NCBI GenBank assembly: GCA_035536185.1
Contig: DATLOM010000073.1
Span: 1 to 55,096, forward strand
Length of the DNA: 55,096 bases
Reading direction: 5' to 3'
Source of the DNA: GCA-2861595 sp035536185
Lineage (GTDB): Bacteria; Actinomycetota; Acidimicrobiia; Acidimicrobiales; GCA-2861595
In this document: one piece after another, positions 10,196-18,347 of the stretch
Numbering within the stretch: position 1 is the first letter of the stretch
How the letters are laid out: each line of letters starts with the position of its first letter
Made by a program: the position numbers and the translations under genes
The notes under the pieces: generated by a model
Told to the model about the DNA's origin: nothing
Databases searched by the model: none
Seen by the model: only the letters and a program-made list of their open reading frames with translations

Positions 10196-10225
10196 AACGA
10201 GGGGGCGCCGAAGCGCCCCCTCGTT
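10196..10225. terminator. Strong hairpin upstream of the hydrolase gene
   Basis: A perfect 12-bp stem (AACGAGGGGGCG / CGCCCCCTCGTT) carries the 6-nt loop CCGAAG. It lies downstream of the leftward nitroreductase gene and just upstream of the leftward hydrolase gene, so it most likely terminates the nitroreductase transcript. Confidence 0.8.
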
Positions 10226-10341
10226 GCTACTTGCGTTCCTTGCGGAAAGGTCTCGAGTGTCGTTGATGTCGGACGGGACCAACTTCCGACCGGCGCCTCG
10301 AGCGGTGCCTGGCTGGGATTCGCCCGGCGGTCCAGCTGCCG

Positions 10342-10428
10342 CTAGCGGCCAGCCACCTCCAGGGTCCCGAAACTATCAGCGTGCAGTTGGACCACCTCCT
10401 TTCTCTGGTACTGGAAATGAAACCACAT
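10342..10428 (-). other. Non-coding gap with possible 28-codon reading frame and hyper-extended Shine-Dalgarno-like sequence
   Basis: The gap 10157-10519 holds no convincing gene. On the minus strand a short frame runs from ATG 10428 to TAG 10342 (begins MWFHFQYQRK, ends GTLEVAGR). Inside it, bases 10404-10381 read AGAAAGGAGGTGGTCC and onward. They are complementary to the 3' tail of 16S rRNA over about 15 of 16 positions, and the plus strand matches the last 24 bases of 16S rRNA at about 21. I do not claim a gene. The sequence may be a leader, a chance match or a 16S fragment. Confidence 0.3.
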
Positions 10429-10455
10429 TTCCGGGCTCGAGTGGTTTCATTTTCC
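10413..10455. repeat. AT-rich perfect palindrome in nitroreductase 3' region
   Basis: The arms GGAAATGAAACCAC and GTGGTTTCATTTTCC match over 14 bp with a single-base bulge, around a 14-nt loop. The composition is strikingly AT-rich against the surrounding sequence. It may be a hairpin terminator, an operator or a mobile palindromic repeat. Confidence 0.75.
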
Positions 10456-10519
10456 GTAGACCTCGGTGAGCGGGATTCCCGAGCGTGGTGACCGAAGGGG
10501 CGCGAGGGTTGTGGCGTTC

Positions 10520-11101
10520 CTACACAGGTTCGTCCCACTGCTCCACGAGGCCGGACAGATCCGGCCGGCGCGGCGGCTTGGCCGAGCCCGGTGTGGTGTT
10601 GCCCAGGTACAGGAAACCCACGATGGCGTCGGCGGCGGCGAGGCCGAGGGCCGTCTTCACATGCTCGTCGTAGGCGACCTCCCCGGTACGCCACATCGAG
10701 CCGTAGCCCAGGGCGGTGGCGGCGATCAAGGCGTTCTGCGCGGCGGCGGCCCCGGCCGCCAGTTGCTCGGCCCAGGGGATCGTGTCGCTGGGCCGCCGGA
10801 TGGCGGCCACCACCACCACCACCGGCGCCCGCCCCAGCTTCGTCCGCTCCTTGTTCAACTGGCCCTCCGTCGGCTCGACCCCCGCGGCCGCGGCTCGGGC
10901 CAGCAGGGCCTCGGCCAGCACCTGACCGAATCGGTCCTTGGCCGCGCCCTCGAGGACCACGAACCGCCAGGGCCGGAGCTCGCCGTGATCGGGAGCGGCG
11001 GCGGCCGCGGCCAGCACCAGCCCCAGCTCTTCATCGCTCGGCCCAGGCTCGCTCAGCCGCCCGATCGAGCGCCGGGCCCATATGGCATCCAGGGCATCCA
11101 C
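10520..11101 (-). CDS. Nitroreductase family protein (NfsB/YdjA-like)
   Basis: The 193-residue FMN-binding oxidoreductase has the FMN-phosphate site WARRSIGRLS (residues 8-17), AAAAAPDHGELRPWRFVVL and the late GFLYLGNTT (VGFLYLG..). The short length and the APDHGELRPWRF segment suit the compact YdjA-like branch, which usually forms homodimers and reduces nitro groups, quinones or flavin-linked substrates with NAD(P)H. The GTG start at 11101 is family-consistent. Downstream come the palindrome and terminator described separately. The upstream gap has a GC-rich tandem repeat and a divergent gene. Confidence 0.9.
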   Translation of the reverse strand: MDALDAIWARRSIGRLSEPGPSDEELGLVLAAAAAAPDHGELRPWRFVVLEGAAKDRFGQVLAEALLARAAAAGVEPTEGQLNKERTKLGRAPVVVVVAAIRRPSDTIPWAEQLAAGAAAAQNALIAATALGYGSMWRTGEVAYDEHVKTALGLAAADAIVGFLYLGNTTPGSAKPPRRPDLSGLVEQWDEPV

Positions 11102-11211
11102 CTGCCCGGTCTACCGCACGCCGCTGGCCTCGCTACCCGAGCCGGGCCCACATCAGCCGCCTCGGTCACCGACATCGCGGACCCACCCGCCGCCTCTTCC
11201 GCCAGCGTCCC

Positions 11212-11272
11212 GGCGGCGGCCGGGGAGGGCGGCGGCCGGGGAGGGCGGCGGCCGCGGAGGGCGGCGGCGCCG
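11212..11272. repeat. 16-bp GC-only tandem repeat
   Basis: About 3.7 copies of GGCGGCGGCCGGGGAG at 11212, 11228, 11244 and 11260 are nearly identical. They lie between the nitroreductase gene and the divergent membrane-protein gene. Slippage is likely to vary the copy number. Confidence 0.8.
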
Positions 11273-11336
11273 TTCCCGGCGATCCTCGGTGCCCAGGACG
11301 GCAACGGACCAGTCCGGCACTACTGTCGCACCTTCG

Positions 11337-11780
11337 ATGATCGTCGTCTACGGCGTGATTGCCGTCGCCATCGTCTTTGTCATAGCGGCCGTGGTGATCG
11401 GCCGCGAAGCCCGCCGGCTGGATGCCGTCCCGCCCAGGCCCACCTTCGACCTCGATGCCGCCGTGTCATGGGTCGCCGACCACCTCCCGTTCGAGGTGAG
11501 CGCCGTCCTCAGCCATGACGACGTGCGCCAGATCATCGACTGGAACCTCGAGTACTTCCGGATCAAAGGCGTGTCCGGAAACGGCCACTCGACCCATTCC
11601 CCCGGCCCCGTGGTGGTCGGGGGGGCCGAGACCGTGAACTACGTGCTCGAGCGGGCCGACTCGACCGGGTTCCCCTACACCCCGAGCCAGGTGCACGCCG
11701 TGCTCGACGCCCAGATGACGTACCTCGAGGCCATCGGAGCCATCGGCCCCGAGGCTCCTCCCGACGAGCGGCGGGGGTAG
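11337..11780 (+). CDS. Conserved small protein with N-terminal membrane anchor
   Basis: The 147-residue protein has one N-terminal transmembrane helix (VIAVAIVFVIAAVVI, residues 5-19) and a cytoplasmic domain. Recognisable segments are FDLDAAVSWVADHLP, LSHDDVRQIIDWNLEYFR and VHAVLDAQMTYLEAIGAIG. I do not recognise a named family, although similar single-pass proteins are common in actinobacteria. No cysteines or metal motifs stand out. ATG 11337 immediately precedes the membrane helix and is the natural start. The gene stands alone between two tandem-repeat arrays. Confidence 0.75.
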   Translation: MIVVYGVIAVAIVFVIAAVVIGREARRLDAVPPRPTFDLDAAVSWVADHLPFEVSAVLSHDDVRQIIDWNLEYFRIKGVSGNGHSTHSPGPVVVGGAETVNYVLERADSTGFPYTPSQVHAVLDAQMTYLEAIGAIGPEAPPDERRG

Positions 11781-11810
11781 CCCGAACCGGGTGCCGGCGC
11801 GGGCGTTACG

Positions 11811-12082
11811 GCGCCGCCTCGGTCACCAAGGTGGCTTGGGTGAACCGGTCCGGAGGTGGCGGCCTGGTTCCGGAGGTGGCGGCCTGGTGCCGGAGGTGGC
11901 GGCGTGGTGCCGGGCGTGGCGGCCTGGTGCCGGAGGTGGCGCGCTGGTGCGGGACCTGGCACGGCGCCCTGGTGCCCGGGCGTGGCGCCCTGGTGCCGGA
12001 GGTGGCGGCCTGGTGCCGGACCTGGCATGGCGGCCTTGGGGCCGGGCGTGGCCCCCTGGTGCGCCGCTTCGGCCACCAAGTT
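11811..12082. repeat. 20-bp tandem array bounded by 22-bp direct repeats
   Basis: The core at 11850-12063 repeats CCGGAGGTGGCGGCCTGGTG. It is regular at 11850, 11870, 11890, 11910 and 11930, then degenerates to the right. Direct repeats flank it at 11811-11832 and 12061-12082 (19 of 22 bases the same, beginning GCGCCGC). The 20-bp period is not a multiple of three, and no protein family is visible in any frame, so the whole 319-base gap (11781-12099) is judged non-coding. Confidence 0.8.
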
Positions 12083-12099
12083 CGGATTCGTTCGCAGGG

Positions 12100-14238
12100 T
12101 CAGGGGGCGGTGAGGGGTGCTCTGGGCGTGGTGATCAGCTCCAGCTCGGGGGGCAGCCCCTCGAGCTTCACGTTGCCGTCCACCACCTCGATGCTCACGC
12201 GGCCCCCGGCGAGGGGCACGCGCTCCACCCGGAGGCGGCCTATCTCGGGGGGGAGCGCCGGCGCCAGCCAGATCTTGCCGTGGGGGACCCATGGGTCCAG
12301 GCGCAGCAGGGTGCGCAGGAACAGCAGCGGCGAAGCGGCCGACCACGCCTGGGGGGAGCACGAGGTCGGATAGGTGACGACGCTGGGGAAGTCGGTGCGG
12401 TCGAGCCCGGTGAACAGCTCGGGCAGGCGCCCCTCCTGGGTCTGGGCCGCGTCGATCATGGCCATCACCACCCGCTGTGCCTCCTCGACGAAGCCGTAGC
12501 GCATGAGGCCGGCGGCCACGATGGCGTTGTCGTGCGGCCACACCGAGCCGCAGTGGTAGCTGATGGGGTTGTACCCGCCCATGGTGCTCGCCAGGGTGCG
12601 GATGCCCCAGCCGCTGAACATGGGCGGCGACATCAGGTGCGCGACCACCCGGGCGGCCTTGTCCTGGTCGACGATGCCGGCCCAGAGGCAGTGCCCCATG
12701 TTGGAGGCCAAGCCGTCCACCGGCCGCTTGCGGGCATCGAGGGCCATGGCGTACCAGCCGCGGTCCTCCAGCCAGAAGTCCCGGTTGAACGCCGCCTTCA
12801 GCTCCGCCGCCTTTTGCCGGTAGCGCTGCACGGTCGCCTTGTCACTGACCTCGTCGGCGAAGTGGGCCCGGGCCAGATAGGCGGCGTAGACGTAGCCCTG
12901 CACCTCGGCGAGGGCCACAGGCGGCTTGGCCACGCCGCCGTCGGCGTAGCGGATGCCGTCCCACGAGTCCTTCCAGCCCTGGTTGTACAGGCCCTGGTCG
13001 CTGGCCCGCTGGTACTCGACGTAGCCGTCGCCGTCTCTGTCGCCGAACTCCTCCACCCATGCCAGCGCCCGGTCGGCGTGGGGCAGGAGCTGGTCCACGA
13101 TCTCCCGGGCCAGGCCCCACCGCCGCATCTCGCCCAGGAGCATGACGAACAGCGGCGACGAATCCGCCGAGCCGTAGTACACCCGTCCCCCTCCGAGCGA
13201 GAGCGACGCTGCCTCGCCGAAGCGCATCTCGTGGAGGATCCGCCCGGGCTCCTCGTCGTTGCGGGGGTCGACCTCCTCGCCCTGGAAGCGGGCGAGGGTC
13301 TGCAGCACGCCGAGGGCCAGGTCCGGGTCCACGAGGAGCGCCATCCACGAGGTGAGGATGGAGTCCCGCCCGAACAGGGTCATGAACCAGGGCGCGCCGG
13401 CGGCGATCACGGTGCGCTCGGGGTAGTCGGGATCGAATATGCGCAGGGCGCCGAGGTCCTCGGCACTGCGGGCGACGACCATGCGCAGGGCCTCGTTGTC
13501 GGTTTCCACCAGCGGCAGCTGGCGCCGCCACTTGGCCATCCGCTCGACCGGCGTGGAGCGCCCCACCGGTTGGCCACAGAGGTAGCGGGGCCGGATCTCC
13601 TCACCGTCGATGACAGGCGTGAGCTGGAGGCACAGCGACCACTCACCCCGAGAGGGCAGGACCACCTCGAATCCGGCATGGCCGGGGGTCAGCTGAGGTG
13701 GGACGCTGAAGCTGAGGCGGGTGCCGCGACGGCTCGCGCCGCGGCGCACCTGGAAGACCAGGGCCTCCTTGTCGACTGCCTCCTCCCACTCGCCATCGGC
13801 CGGGCGCCGGCCCTCCTTGACGTCGAACAGATGGGCGAAATCCGCCTCCAACGCCAGCTCCACCGAACAGTACGTGGTCTCGTCACCGACGTTGCGCACG
13901 ATGAGGTCCTCCCGCATGCCCCTGCCGATGTAGCGGTGACGGAAGACGAGCAGGCGACTCTCGGGACGGCCGGCCTTGTCCCGTGAACGGCCCACGAACG
14001 CCGCACTGAAGGGATCCAGCGTCGTCGCCGCCAGAGAATCGAGCGGCTGGCCGTTGACCCGCATCTCGAGCTTGGAGAGGAAGCGGCTGTCCCGGAAGAA
14101 CAGGCCGTGGGGAGACCCAGGCGAGATGTCGCCGGATCGGGACGAGATGCAGAAAGCGGAGCCCTGGACCAGGGTGACGATCCCCGTCGCCTGCCCCACG
14201 GGCACACTCTCCCCCGCGAAGTTCCAGGGGTCTCCCAC
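12100..14238 (-). CDS. Glycogen-debranching-type enzyme (amylo-alpha-1,6-glucosidase family)
   Basis: The 712-residue protein has an N-terminal GDE_N-like beta domain (about 1-220; ISPGSPHGLFFRDSRFLS). It also has an (alpha/alpha)6 glucosidase domain with TLFGRDSILTSWM, FGDRDGDGYVEYQ, NQGWKDSWDGIRYADG, SWDGI-adjacent acids and YHCGSVWPHDNA. Such proteins hydrolyse alpha-1,6 branches or related glucosides in glycogen or trehalose metabolism; the exact substrate is unknown. It is a stand-alone gene. GTG 14238 is chosen because an ATG at 14242 is out of frame. The 69-base gap to the divergent sufC holds the SUF palindrome, so this promoter overlaps the SUF operator. Confidence 0.9.
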   Translation of the reverse strand: MGDPWNFAGESVPVGQATGIVTLVQGSAFCISSRSGDISPGSPHGLFFRDSRFLSKLEMRVNGQPLDSLAATTLDPFSAAFVGRSRDKAGRPESRLLVFRHRYIGRGMREDLIVRNVGDETTYCSVELALEADFAHLFDVKEGRRPADGEWEEAVDKEALVFQVRRGASRRGTRLSFSVPPQLTPGHAGFEVVLPSRGEWSLCLQLTPVIDGEEIRPRYLCGQPVGRSTPVERMAKWRRQLPLVETDNEALRMVVARSAEDLGALRIFDPDYPERTVIAAGAPWFMTLFGRDSILTSWMALLVDPDLALGVLQTLARFQGEEVDPRNDEEPGRILHEMRFGEAASLSLGGGRVYYGSADSSPLFVMLLGEMRRWGLAREIVDQLLPHADRALAWVEEFGDRDGDGYVEYQRASDQGLYNQGWKDSWDGIRYADGGVAKPPVALAEVQGYVYAAYLARAHFADEVSDKATVQRYRQKAAELKAAFNRDFWLEDRGWYAMALDARKRPVDGLASNMGHCLWAGIVDQDKAARVVAHLMSPPMFSGWGIRTLASTMGGYNPISYHCGSVWPHDNAIVAAGLMRYGFVEEAQRVVMAMIDAAQTQEGRLPELFTGLDRTDFPSVVTYPTSCSPQAWSAASPLLFLRTLLRLDPWVPHGKIWLAPALPPEIGRLRVERVPLAGGRVSIEVVDGNVKLEGLPPELELITTPRAPLTAP

Positions 14239-14266
14239 CCATGGAAGCGTATAGGCCAGCCGCAGG

Positions 14267-14298
14267 AGGAATTTCCACTACGCGCGTAGTGGTAATAA
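14267..14298. promoter_or_regulatory. Candidate SUF operator upstream of sufC
   Basis: The 18-bp perfect palindrome CCACTACGCGCGTAGTGG at 14275-14292 lies 15 bases before the sufC ATG. The wider element from AGGAATTTCC (14267) to TAATAA matches the region upstream of sufB (24916 onward) at about 23 of the first 30 positions. The position overlaps the likely -10 region, so repression by a dimeric regulator (Rrf2/IscR or SufR type) is inferred. No such regulator gene is in the window. Confidence 0.65.
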
Positions 14299-14307
14299 AC
14301 TGGGGTC

Positions 14308-15057
14308 ATGGCCGAGCCGGTGTTCCAGATCGAGGACCTGCACGTCTCGGTGGAGGGTACCGAGATCCTGAAGGGGGTCGACCTCCAGGTGATGCCGGGT
14401 GAGATACACGCCCTCATGGGCCCCAACGGGTCGGGGAAGTCCACCCTGGCCAACACGCTGCTGGGCAACACCGACTACGAGGTGACCTCCGGGCGCATCC
14501 TGTACAAAGGCGAGGACATCACCGCCTGGCCCACCGACGTGCGGGGCAAGGCCGGGGTCTTCCTGGCCTTCCAGTACCCCGAGGAGATCCCAGGCGTGCC
14601 GGTGGTCCAGTTCCTGCGCCAGGCCCTCGCCGCCCGCAAGGACATGAGCGACCTGTCGGTCCTGGAGGTGCGCCTCACCATCATGGAGTGGATGAAGAAG
14701 CTGGGCATGGACCCGACCTTCGGCGACCGCTACCTCAACGAGGGCTTCTCCGGCGGCGAGAAGAAGCGTAACGAGGTGCTGCAGATGGCCATCCTCGAGC
14801 CCGACATGGCCATCCTCGACGAGACCGATTCCGGCCTCGACATCGACGCCCTGCGCATCGTCGCCCACGGGGTCAACGAGGTACGGGCGGCCCGGCCCCA
14901 CCTCGGTGTCCTGCTGATCACCCACTACCAGCGCATCCTCAACGAGCTGGCCGCCGACCGCGTCCACATCCTGGTGGACGGGCGCATCGTCGAGAGCGGC
15001 GGCCCCGAGCTGTCGGAGCGGCTGGAGGGAGAGGGGTACGACGCATGGCGGTCCTAG
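14308..15057 (+). CDS. sufC: Fe-S cluster assembly ATPase SufC
   Basis: The 249-residue ABC-type ATPase has Walker A GPNGSGKST (about 34-42), signature FSGGEKKR (about 150), Walker B MAILDETDSGLD and an H-loop ITHY. SufC works with SufB and SufD as the scaffold complex on which [4Fe-4S] clusters are built in the cytosol. It is the first gene of the rightward arm and overlaps sufS by 13 bp. A second, clearly different SufC is encoded at 19428-20396 on the opposite strand. The palindromic operator just upstream suggests iron- or redox-responsive control. Confidence 0.95.
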   Translation: MAEPVFQIEDLHVSVEGTEILKGVDLQVMPGEIHALMGPNGSGKSTLANTLLGNTDYEVTSGRILYKGEDITAWPTDVRGKAGVFLAFQYPEEIPGVPVVQFLRQALAARKDMSDLSVLEVRLTIMEWMKKLGMDPTFGDRYLNEGFSGGEKKRNEVLQMAILEPDMAILDETDSGLDIDALRIVAHGVNEVRAARPHLGVLLITHYQRILNELAADRVHILVDGRIVESGGPELSERLEGEGYDAWRS

Positions 15058-16277
15058 ACGTCACCCTCGTCAAGAAGGACTTTCCCATCCTGGACCGCCA
15101 GGTCCACGGCCGGCGCCTCGTGTTCCTCGATTCCGCCGCATCGGCGCAGAAGCCCCAGGTCGTGCTGGATGCCATGACCCGCTACTACGAGACCACCCAC
15201 GCCAACGTCCACCGGGGCGTCTACACCATGGCCGAGGAGGCCACCTCGCTGTACGAAGGCGCCCGCGAGAAGCTGGCCCGCTTCATCGGCGCCCGCTCCA
15301 GCCGGGAGGTCCTGTTCTCCAAGAACGCCACCGAATCGATCAATCTCGTGGCTCACACCTGGGGGCGCGCCAACCTGGGCGCCGGTGACGTGGTGCTGCT
15401 CAGCGAGATCGAGCACCACGCCAACCTGGTGCCCTGGCTCATCCTGAAGGACGCCCTCGGCCTCGAGCTGCGCTACATCCCCCTCGGGGAGGACGGCCAG
15501 CTCGATCTGACCGACCTCGACCGCCTTCTCGCCGGCGTCAAACTGGTGGGGATCACGGCGCTCTCCAACGTGCTCGGCACCATTCCCCCCGTGCGCCGGA
15601 TCGCCGATGCCGCCCACGCCGCCGGCGCCGTCGTCCTCGTCGACGGGAGCCAGTACGTGCCCCATCTGGCCACCGACGTGAACGCCCTCGGCGCCGACTT
15701 CCTCGCCTTCACCGGCCACAAGATGGTGGGCCCTACCGGCATCGGGGTTCTCTGGGGTCGGGAGGAGCTGCTCGATGCCATGCCGCCGTTCCTAGGTGGC
15801 GGCGACATGATCCGCGACGTGCGCCTCGACGGGTTCGTGGTGAACGACCTGCCGTGGAAGTTCGAGGCCGGCACCCCCCCGATCGCCGAGGCGGTGGGGC
15901 TCGGTGCCGCGGTGGATTATCTGGAGGGACTGGGGATGGAGGCGATACGTGAGCACGAGATCGCCCTCACCGACTACGCGCTCCGCACGCTGGCCGAGCG
16001 TCTCGGCCACGACATCACCATCTACGGCCCGTCGGATCCCGAGAACCGGGGCGGGGTTATCTCCTTCTCCTACAAGGACGTCCACCCCCACGACATCTCC
16101 CAGGTGCTCGACAGCCAGGGGGTGTGCGTGCGGGCCGGCCACCACTGCGCCAAGCCACTGATGCGCCGCCTGGGCGTCGGAGCCACCGCCCGCGCCTCGT
16201 TCTACCTGTACAACGACGAAACCGACGTCGACGCGCTGACCGACGCCCTGTCGTCCACCGCCGAGCTGTTCGGTTAG
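15045..16277 (+). CDS. sufS: Cysteine desulfurase SufS
   Basis: The 410-residue PLP-dependent group II desulfurase takes sulfur from cysteine for cluster assembly. The PLP lysine lies in FTGHKMVGPTGIG, the desulfurase histidine in EIEHHANLVPW, and the active-site cysteine in RAGHHCAKPLMRRLG. One small deviation from the usual VDGAQ is VDGSQYVPH, which keeps the PLP-contacting D and Q. The ATG at 15045 lies inside the sufC end (13-bp overlap), so coupling is likely. SufU, encoded 19 bases downstream, is its usual zinc-dependent sulfur acceptor. Confidence 0.96.
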   Translation: MAVLDVTLVKKDFPILDRQVHGRRLVFLDSAASAQKPQVVLDAMTRYYETTHANVHRGVYTMAEEATSLYEGAREKLARFIGARSSREVLFSKNATESINLVAHTWGRANLGAGDVVLLSEIEHHANLVPWLILKDALGLELRYIPLGEDGQLDLTDLDRLLAGVKLVGITALSNVLGTIPPVRRIADAAHAAGAVVLVDGSQYVPHLATDVNALGADFLAFTGHKMVGPTGIGVLWGREELLDAMPPFLGGGDMIRDVRLDGFVVNDLPWKFEAGTPPIAEAVGLGAAVDYLEGLGMEAIREHEIALTDYALRTLAERLGHDITIYGPSDPENRGGVISFSYKDVHPHDISQVLDSQGVCVRAGHHCAKPLMRRLGVGATARASFYLYNDETDVDALTDALSSTAELFG

Positions 16278-16296
16278 AAAGCAGCGCCCAACGACC

Positions 16297-16797
16297 GTGC
16301 CCGGCCTCGAAGACCTGTACCGCGAGATCATCCTCGACCACTACCGCAGCCCCCGCAACCGCGGTGAGCTGCCGGAGCCGCCGGCCAGGCGGGTCGAAGG
16401 CTACAACCCGCTGTGCGGGGACGAGATCGTCGTATACGTGGACGTCGATCCCGACAGCGGCCAGTTGAAGGACATCAAGATCGGCGGGCAGGGGTGCTCG
16501 ATCAGCCAGTCGTCGGCTTCCATGATGTCCGCGGCGGTGAAGGGCAAGACCGTGGAAGAGGCCCGCACGATCATCCGGGCCTTCAAGGCCATGATGTCGA
16601 TCCACGAGCACCGCCTGGACGGGGACGATGCCGACGGGACGATGGACTCGGCCGGCGGTGCAGAGGTGGCCAAGGTGGCTCTCGGCGACCTCGAGGCCCT
16701 CCAGGGCGTCGTGCGCTTCCCGGTACGCATCAAGTGCGCCACCCTGTCCTGGAACACCCTCCAGCAGGGCCTCGACGAGGCCGCCGCCGTCGGCTGA
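16297..16797 (+). CDS. sufU: SufU-type sulfurtransferase / Fe-S assembly protein
   Basis: The 166-residue protein has the SufU zinc ligands Cys-Gly-Asp in NPLCGDEIVV, Cys in GCSISQSSASMM, and Cys in IKCATLSWNTL. The insertion between the second and third cysteines (about residues 85-135) is typical of SufU rather than IscU. It accepts persulfide sulfur from SufS in Gram-positive-type SUF systems. The GTG at 16297 places LEDLYREIILDHYRSPRNRG at the N-terminus as in the family. It is the last gene of the rightward arm and is followed by a palindromic repeat at 16851-16909. Confidence 0.95.
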   Translation: MPGLEDLYREIILDHYRSPRNRGELPEPPARRVEGYNPLCGDEIVVYVDVDPDSGQLKDIKIGGQGCSISQSSASMMSAAVKGKTVEEARTIIRAFKAMMSIHEHRLDGDDADGTMDSAGGAEVAKVALGDLEALQGVVRFPVRIKCATLSWNTLQQGLDEAAAVG

Positions 16798-16850
16798 GCG
16801 TCCTCGGCCGTCGTGGAGACATCACTTCTGACTCCCAACCCGGCACGTTC

Positions 16851-16909
16851 TGTGCACCAAGCGTCGTGGATTGCCGCGAAATCGGTGGGATCACAGCGCT
16901 TCGTGCACA
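16851..16909. repeat. About 60-nt palindromic repeat, copy A (after sufU)
   Basis: The left arm (16851-16871) begins TGTGCACCAAGCGTCGTG, and the right arm (16890-16909) reads ATCACAGCGCTTCGTGCACA. They pair over about 17 of 20 positions with an 18-nt loop. The same arms, including the same internal TC/CT mismatch, recur at 25328-25390, showing a dispersed repeat family rather than a chance hairpin. It may also terminate the sufCSU transcript. Confidence 0.8.
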
Positions 16910-16933
16910 TCTCGTGACCGGTCGGCACCGGCC

Positions 16934-18244
16934 ATGCCGCCGAAGCTCCTGACGAGCTCCCTGGCGCCGCTGCGCTCCCGAGACTTCTCACTGCTCTGGT
17001 CGGCGGGACTGGTCTCGGGCATCGGCACCTGGATGCAGACGGTCGCCGTGGGGGCGCTGGTCACCGCCCGCACCGGCCAGGCGTCGTGGACGGCGTTGGT
17101 GGCGGTCGCCGCCTTCCTGCCGATCGGCCTGCTGGCGCCGGTGGGCGGGGCACTAGCCGACCGCCTCGACCGGCGCCGCTGGCTGGCCATCGCCAACCTG
17201 GTGGAGGCGGGGCTGGCCGTCGTGCTCACCGTCCTGTCGGCCACGGGTCGGGCCTCCCCGGCGGTGGTGACGTTCGTCGTGCTGGCCAACGGTTGTGTCA
17301 CCGCGCTGGCGTTTCCCTTCTACCAGGCCATCATTCCCGACATCGTCGGGCCCGACGAGCTGCTCGCCGCCTCTTCCCTCGGAATGGCCCAGTACAACCT
17401 CGGCCGGGTCGTGGGGCCGGCCCTCGGCGGGGTGGTCATCGCCGCCACCTCCTTCACCGCCGCCTTCGCCGTGAACGCCGCCTCGTTCCTCGCCGTGGTG
17501 GCCGCCCTGGCCGTGATAAGGGTTCCCGACGTCCCGGCCTCCACCGATGACGGCGGGCTGTGGGAGCGCATCCTCGCCGGCACCCGTGCCGCCCGGGCCG
17601 AGCCCGGTTGCCGAGCCGCCATCGGTCTCATCGCCATCGCCGCTTTCCTGGTCTCGCCCTTCATCGCCCTGGTGCCGGCGAAGGCCCACCTCGTTTCGTC
17701 GGGCGGAGACAAGGCCACTGCCGCCGCTACGGCCGCCCTCACCACCGCCCAGGGCGTAGGCGCGGTCATCGGTGCCCTCATGATCGCCGGGCTGGCGGCA
17801 CGGTTCGGGCGCCGGCGCCTCCTCGTGTTCTATCTCGTGGCCACGCCGACAGTGCTGTGCGCGTACGCAGCCACCCCCTCGGTGACCACGGCCGTGGCCG
17901 CCCTCGCCGTCGTGGGGGCCCTCTACATCGGGATCCTCTCGGGCCTGAGCACCGTCGTGCTCGTGCGGGCACCGGCCGAGTTCCGGGCCCGGGTGCTCAG
18001 CCTCTACTTCGTGGCTCTCGGCACGATCTATCCGCTCGGAGCGCTCGTACAAGGGGCCGTGGCCGACCAGATCGGCCTGGGATGGGCCACTGCCGGGGGT
18101 GCCGGGCTGCTGGTCGCCGTCGTCCTCGCAATAGCGGCAATCCGCCCGGATGTCCTCAGGGCCCTGGACGACCCGGTGCCGCTGCTCGAGCCCGCCCCGG
18201 CGGTGACCGAGGCCGCCGGTGGCCCCGGGGCCACCGCGTTCTAG
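16934..18244 (+). CDS. MFS transporter (MFS_3-like exporter)
   Basis: The 436-residue protein has about 12 hydrophobic segments, an N-terminal SRDFSLLWSAGLVSGIGTWM and the MFS loop ADRLDRRRWL (residues about 73-82). A second loop, ARFGRRRLLV, precedes helix 8. The layout resembles the MFS_3 / enterobactin-exporter-like group, whose members export siderophores, drugs or other small molecules; the substrate here is unknown. The start at ATG 16934 puts SRDFSLLWS near the N-terminus. A longer in-frame start at 16871 would read through the palindromic repeat and is rejected. The neighbouring SUF genes make an iron-related role conceivable, but this is not shown. Confidence 0.88.
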   Translation: MPPKLLTSSLAPLRSRDFSLLWSAGLVSGIGTWMQTVAVGALVTARTGQASWTALVAVAAFLPIGLLAPVGGALADRLDRRRWLAIANLVEAGLAVVLTVLSATGRASPAVVTFVVLANGCVTALAFPFYQAIIPDIVGPDELLAASSLGMAQYNLGRVVGPALGGVVIAATSFTAAFAVNAASFLAVVAALAVIRVPDVPASTDDGGLWERILAGTRAARAEPGCRAAIGLIAIAAFLVSPFIALVPAKAHLVSSGGDKATAAATAALTTAQGVGAVIGALMIAGLAARFGRRRLLVFYLVATPTVLCAYAATPSVTTAVAALAVVGALYIGILSGLSTVVLVRAPAEFRARVLSLYFVALGTIYPLGALVQGAVADQIGLGWATAGGAGLLVAVVLAIAAIRPDVLRALDDPVPLLEPAPAVTEAAGGPGATAF

Positions 18245-18347
18245 GCCCCATCCGGGACGGCGGCAGCCGAAACTTGAACTTTCCGCCGATAGTGTGCGTC
18301 GAATAGGGGTCGGCCGGTTATCACTTCCCCCAGAGGTTCTTTCGAAA

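Noticed and set aside
10227..10694. 155-codon leftward frame before the hydrolase
   Set aside because: It overlaps the end of the nitroreductase gene in another frame, is Arg-rich and crosses the palindrome; nothing supports coding.
11850..12063. Possible CRISPR array
   Set aside because: Units are directly abutting 20-bp repeats without unique spacers, and no cas genes lie nearby.
11675..12541. 288-codon leftward frame with His/Gln/Pro repeats
   Set aside because: It is mostly the antisense reading of the 20-bp array plus the 3' part of the debranching enzyme gene in another frame. The repeat period is not a multiple of three and no domain is visible.
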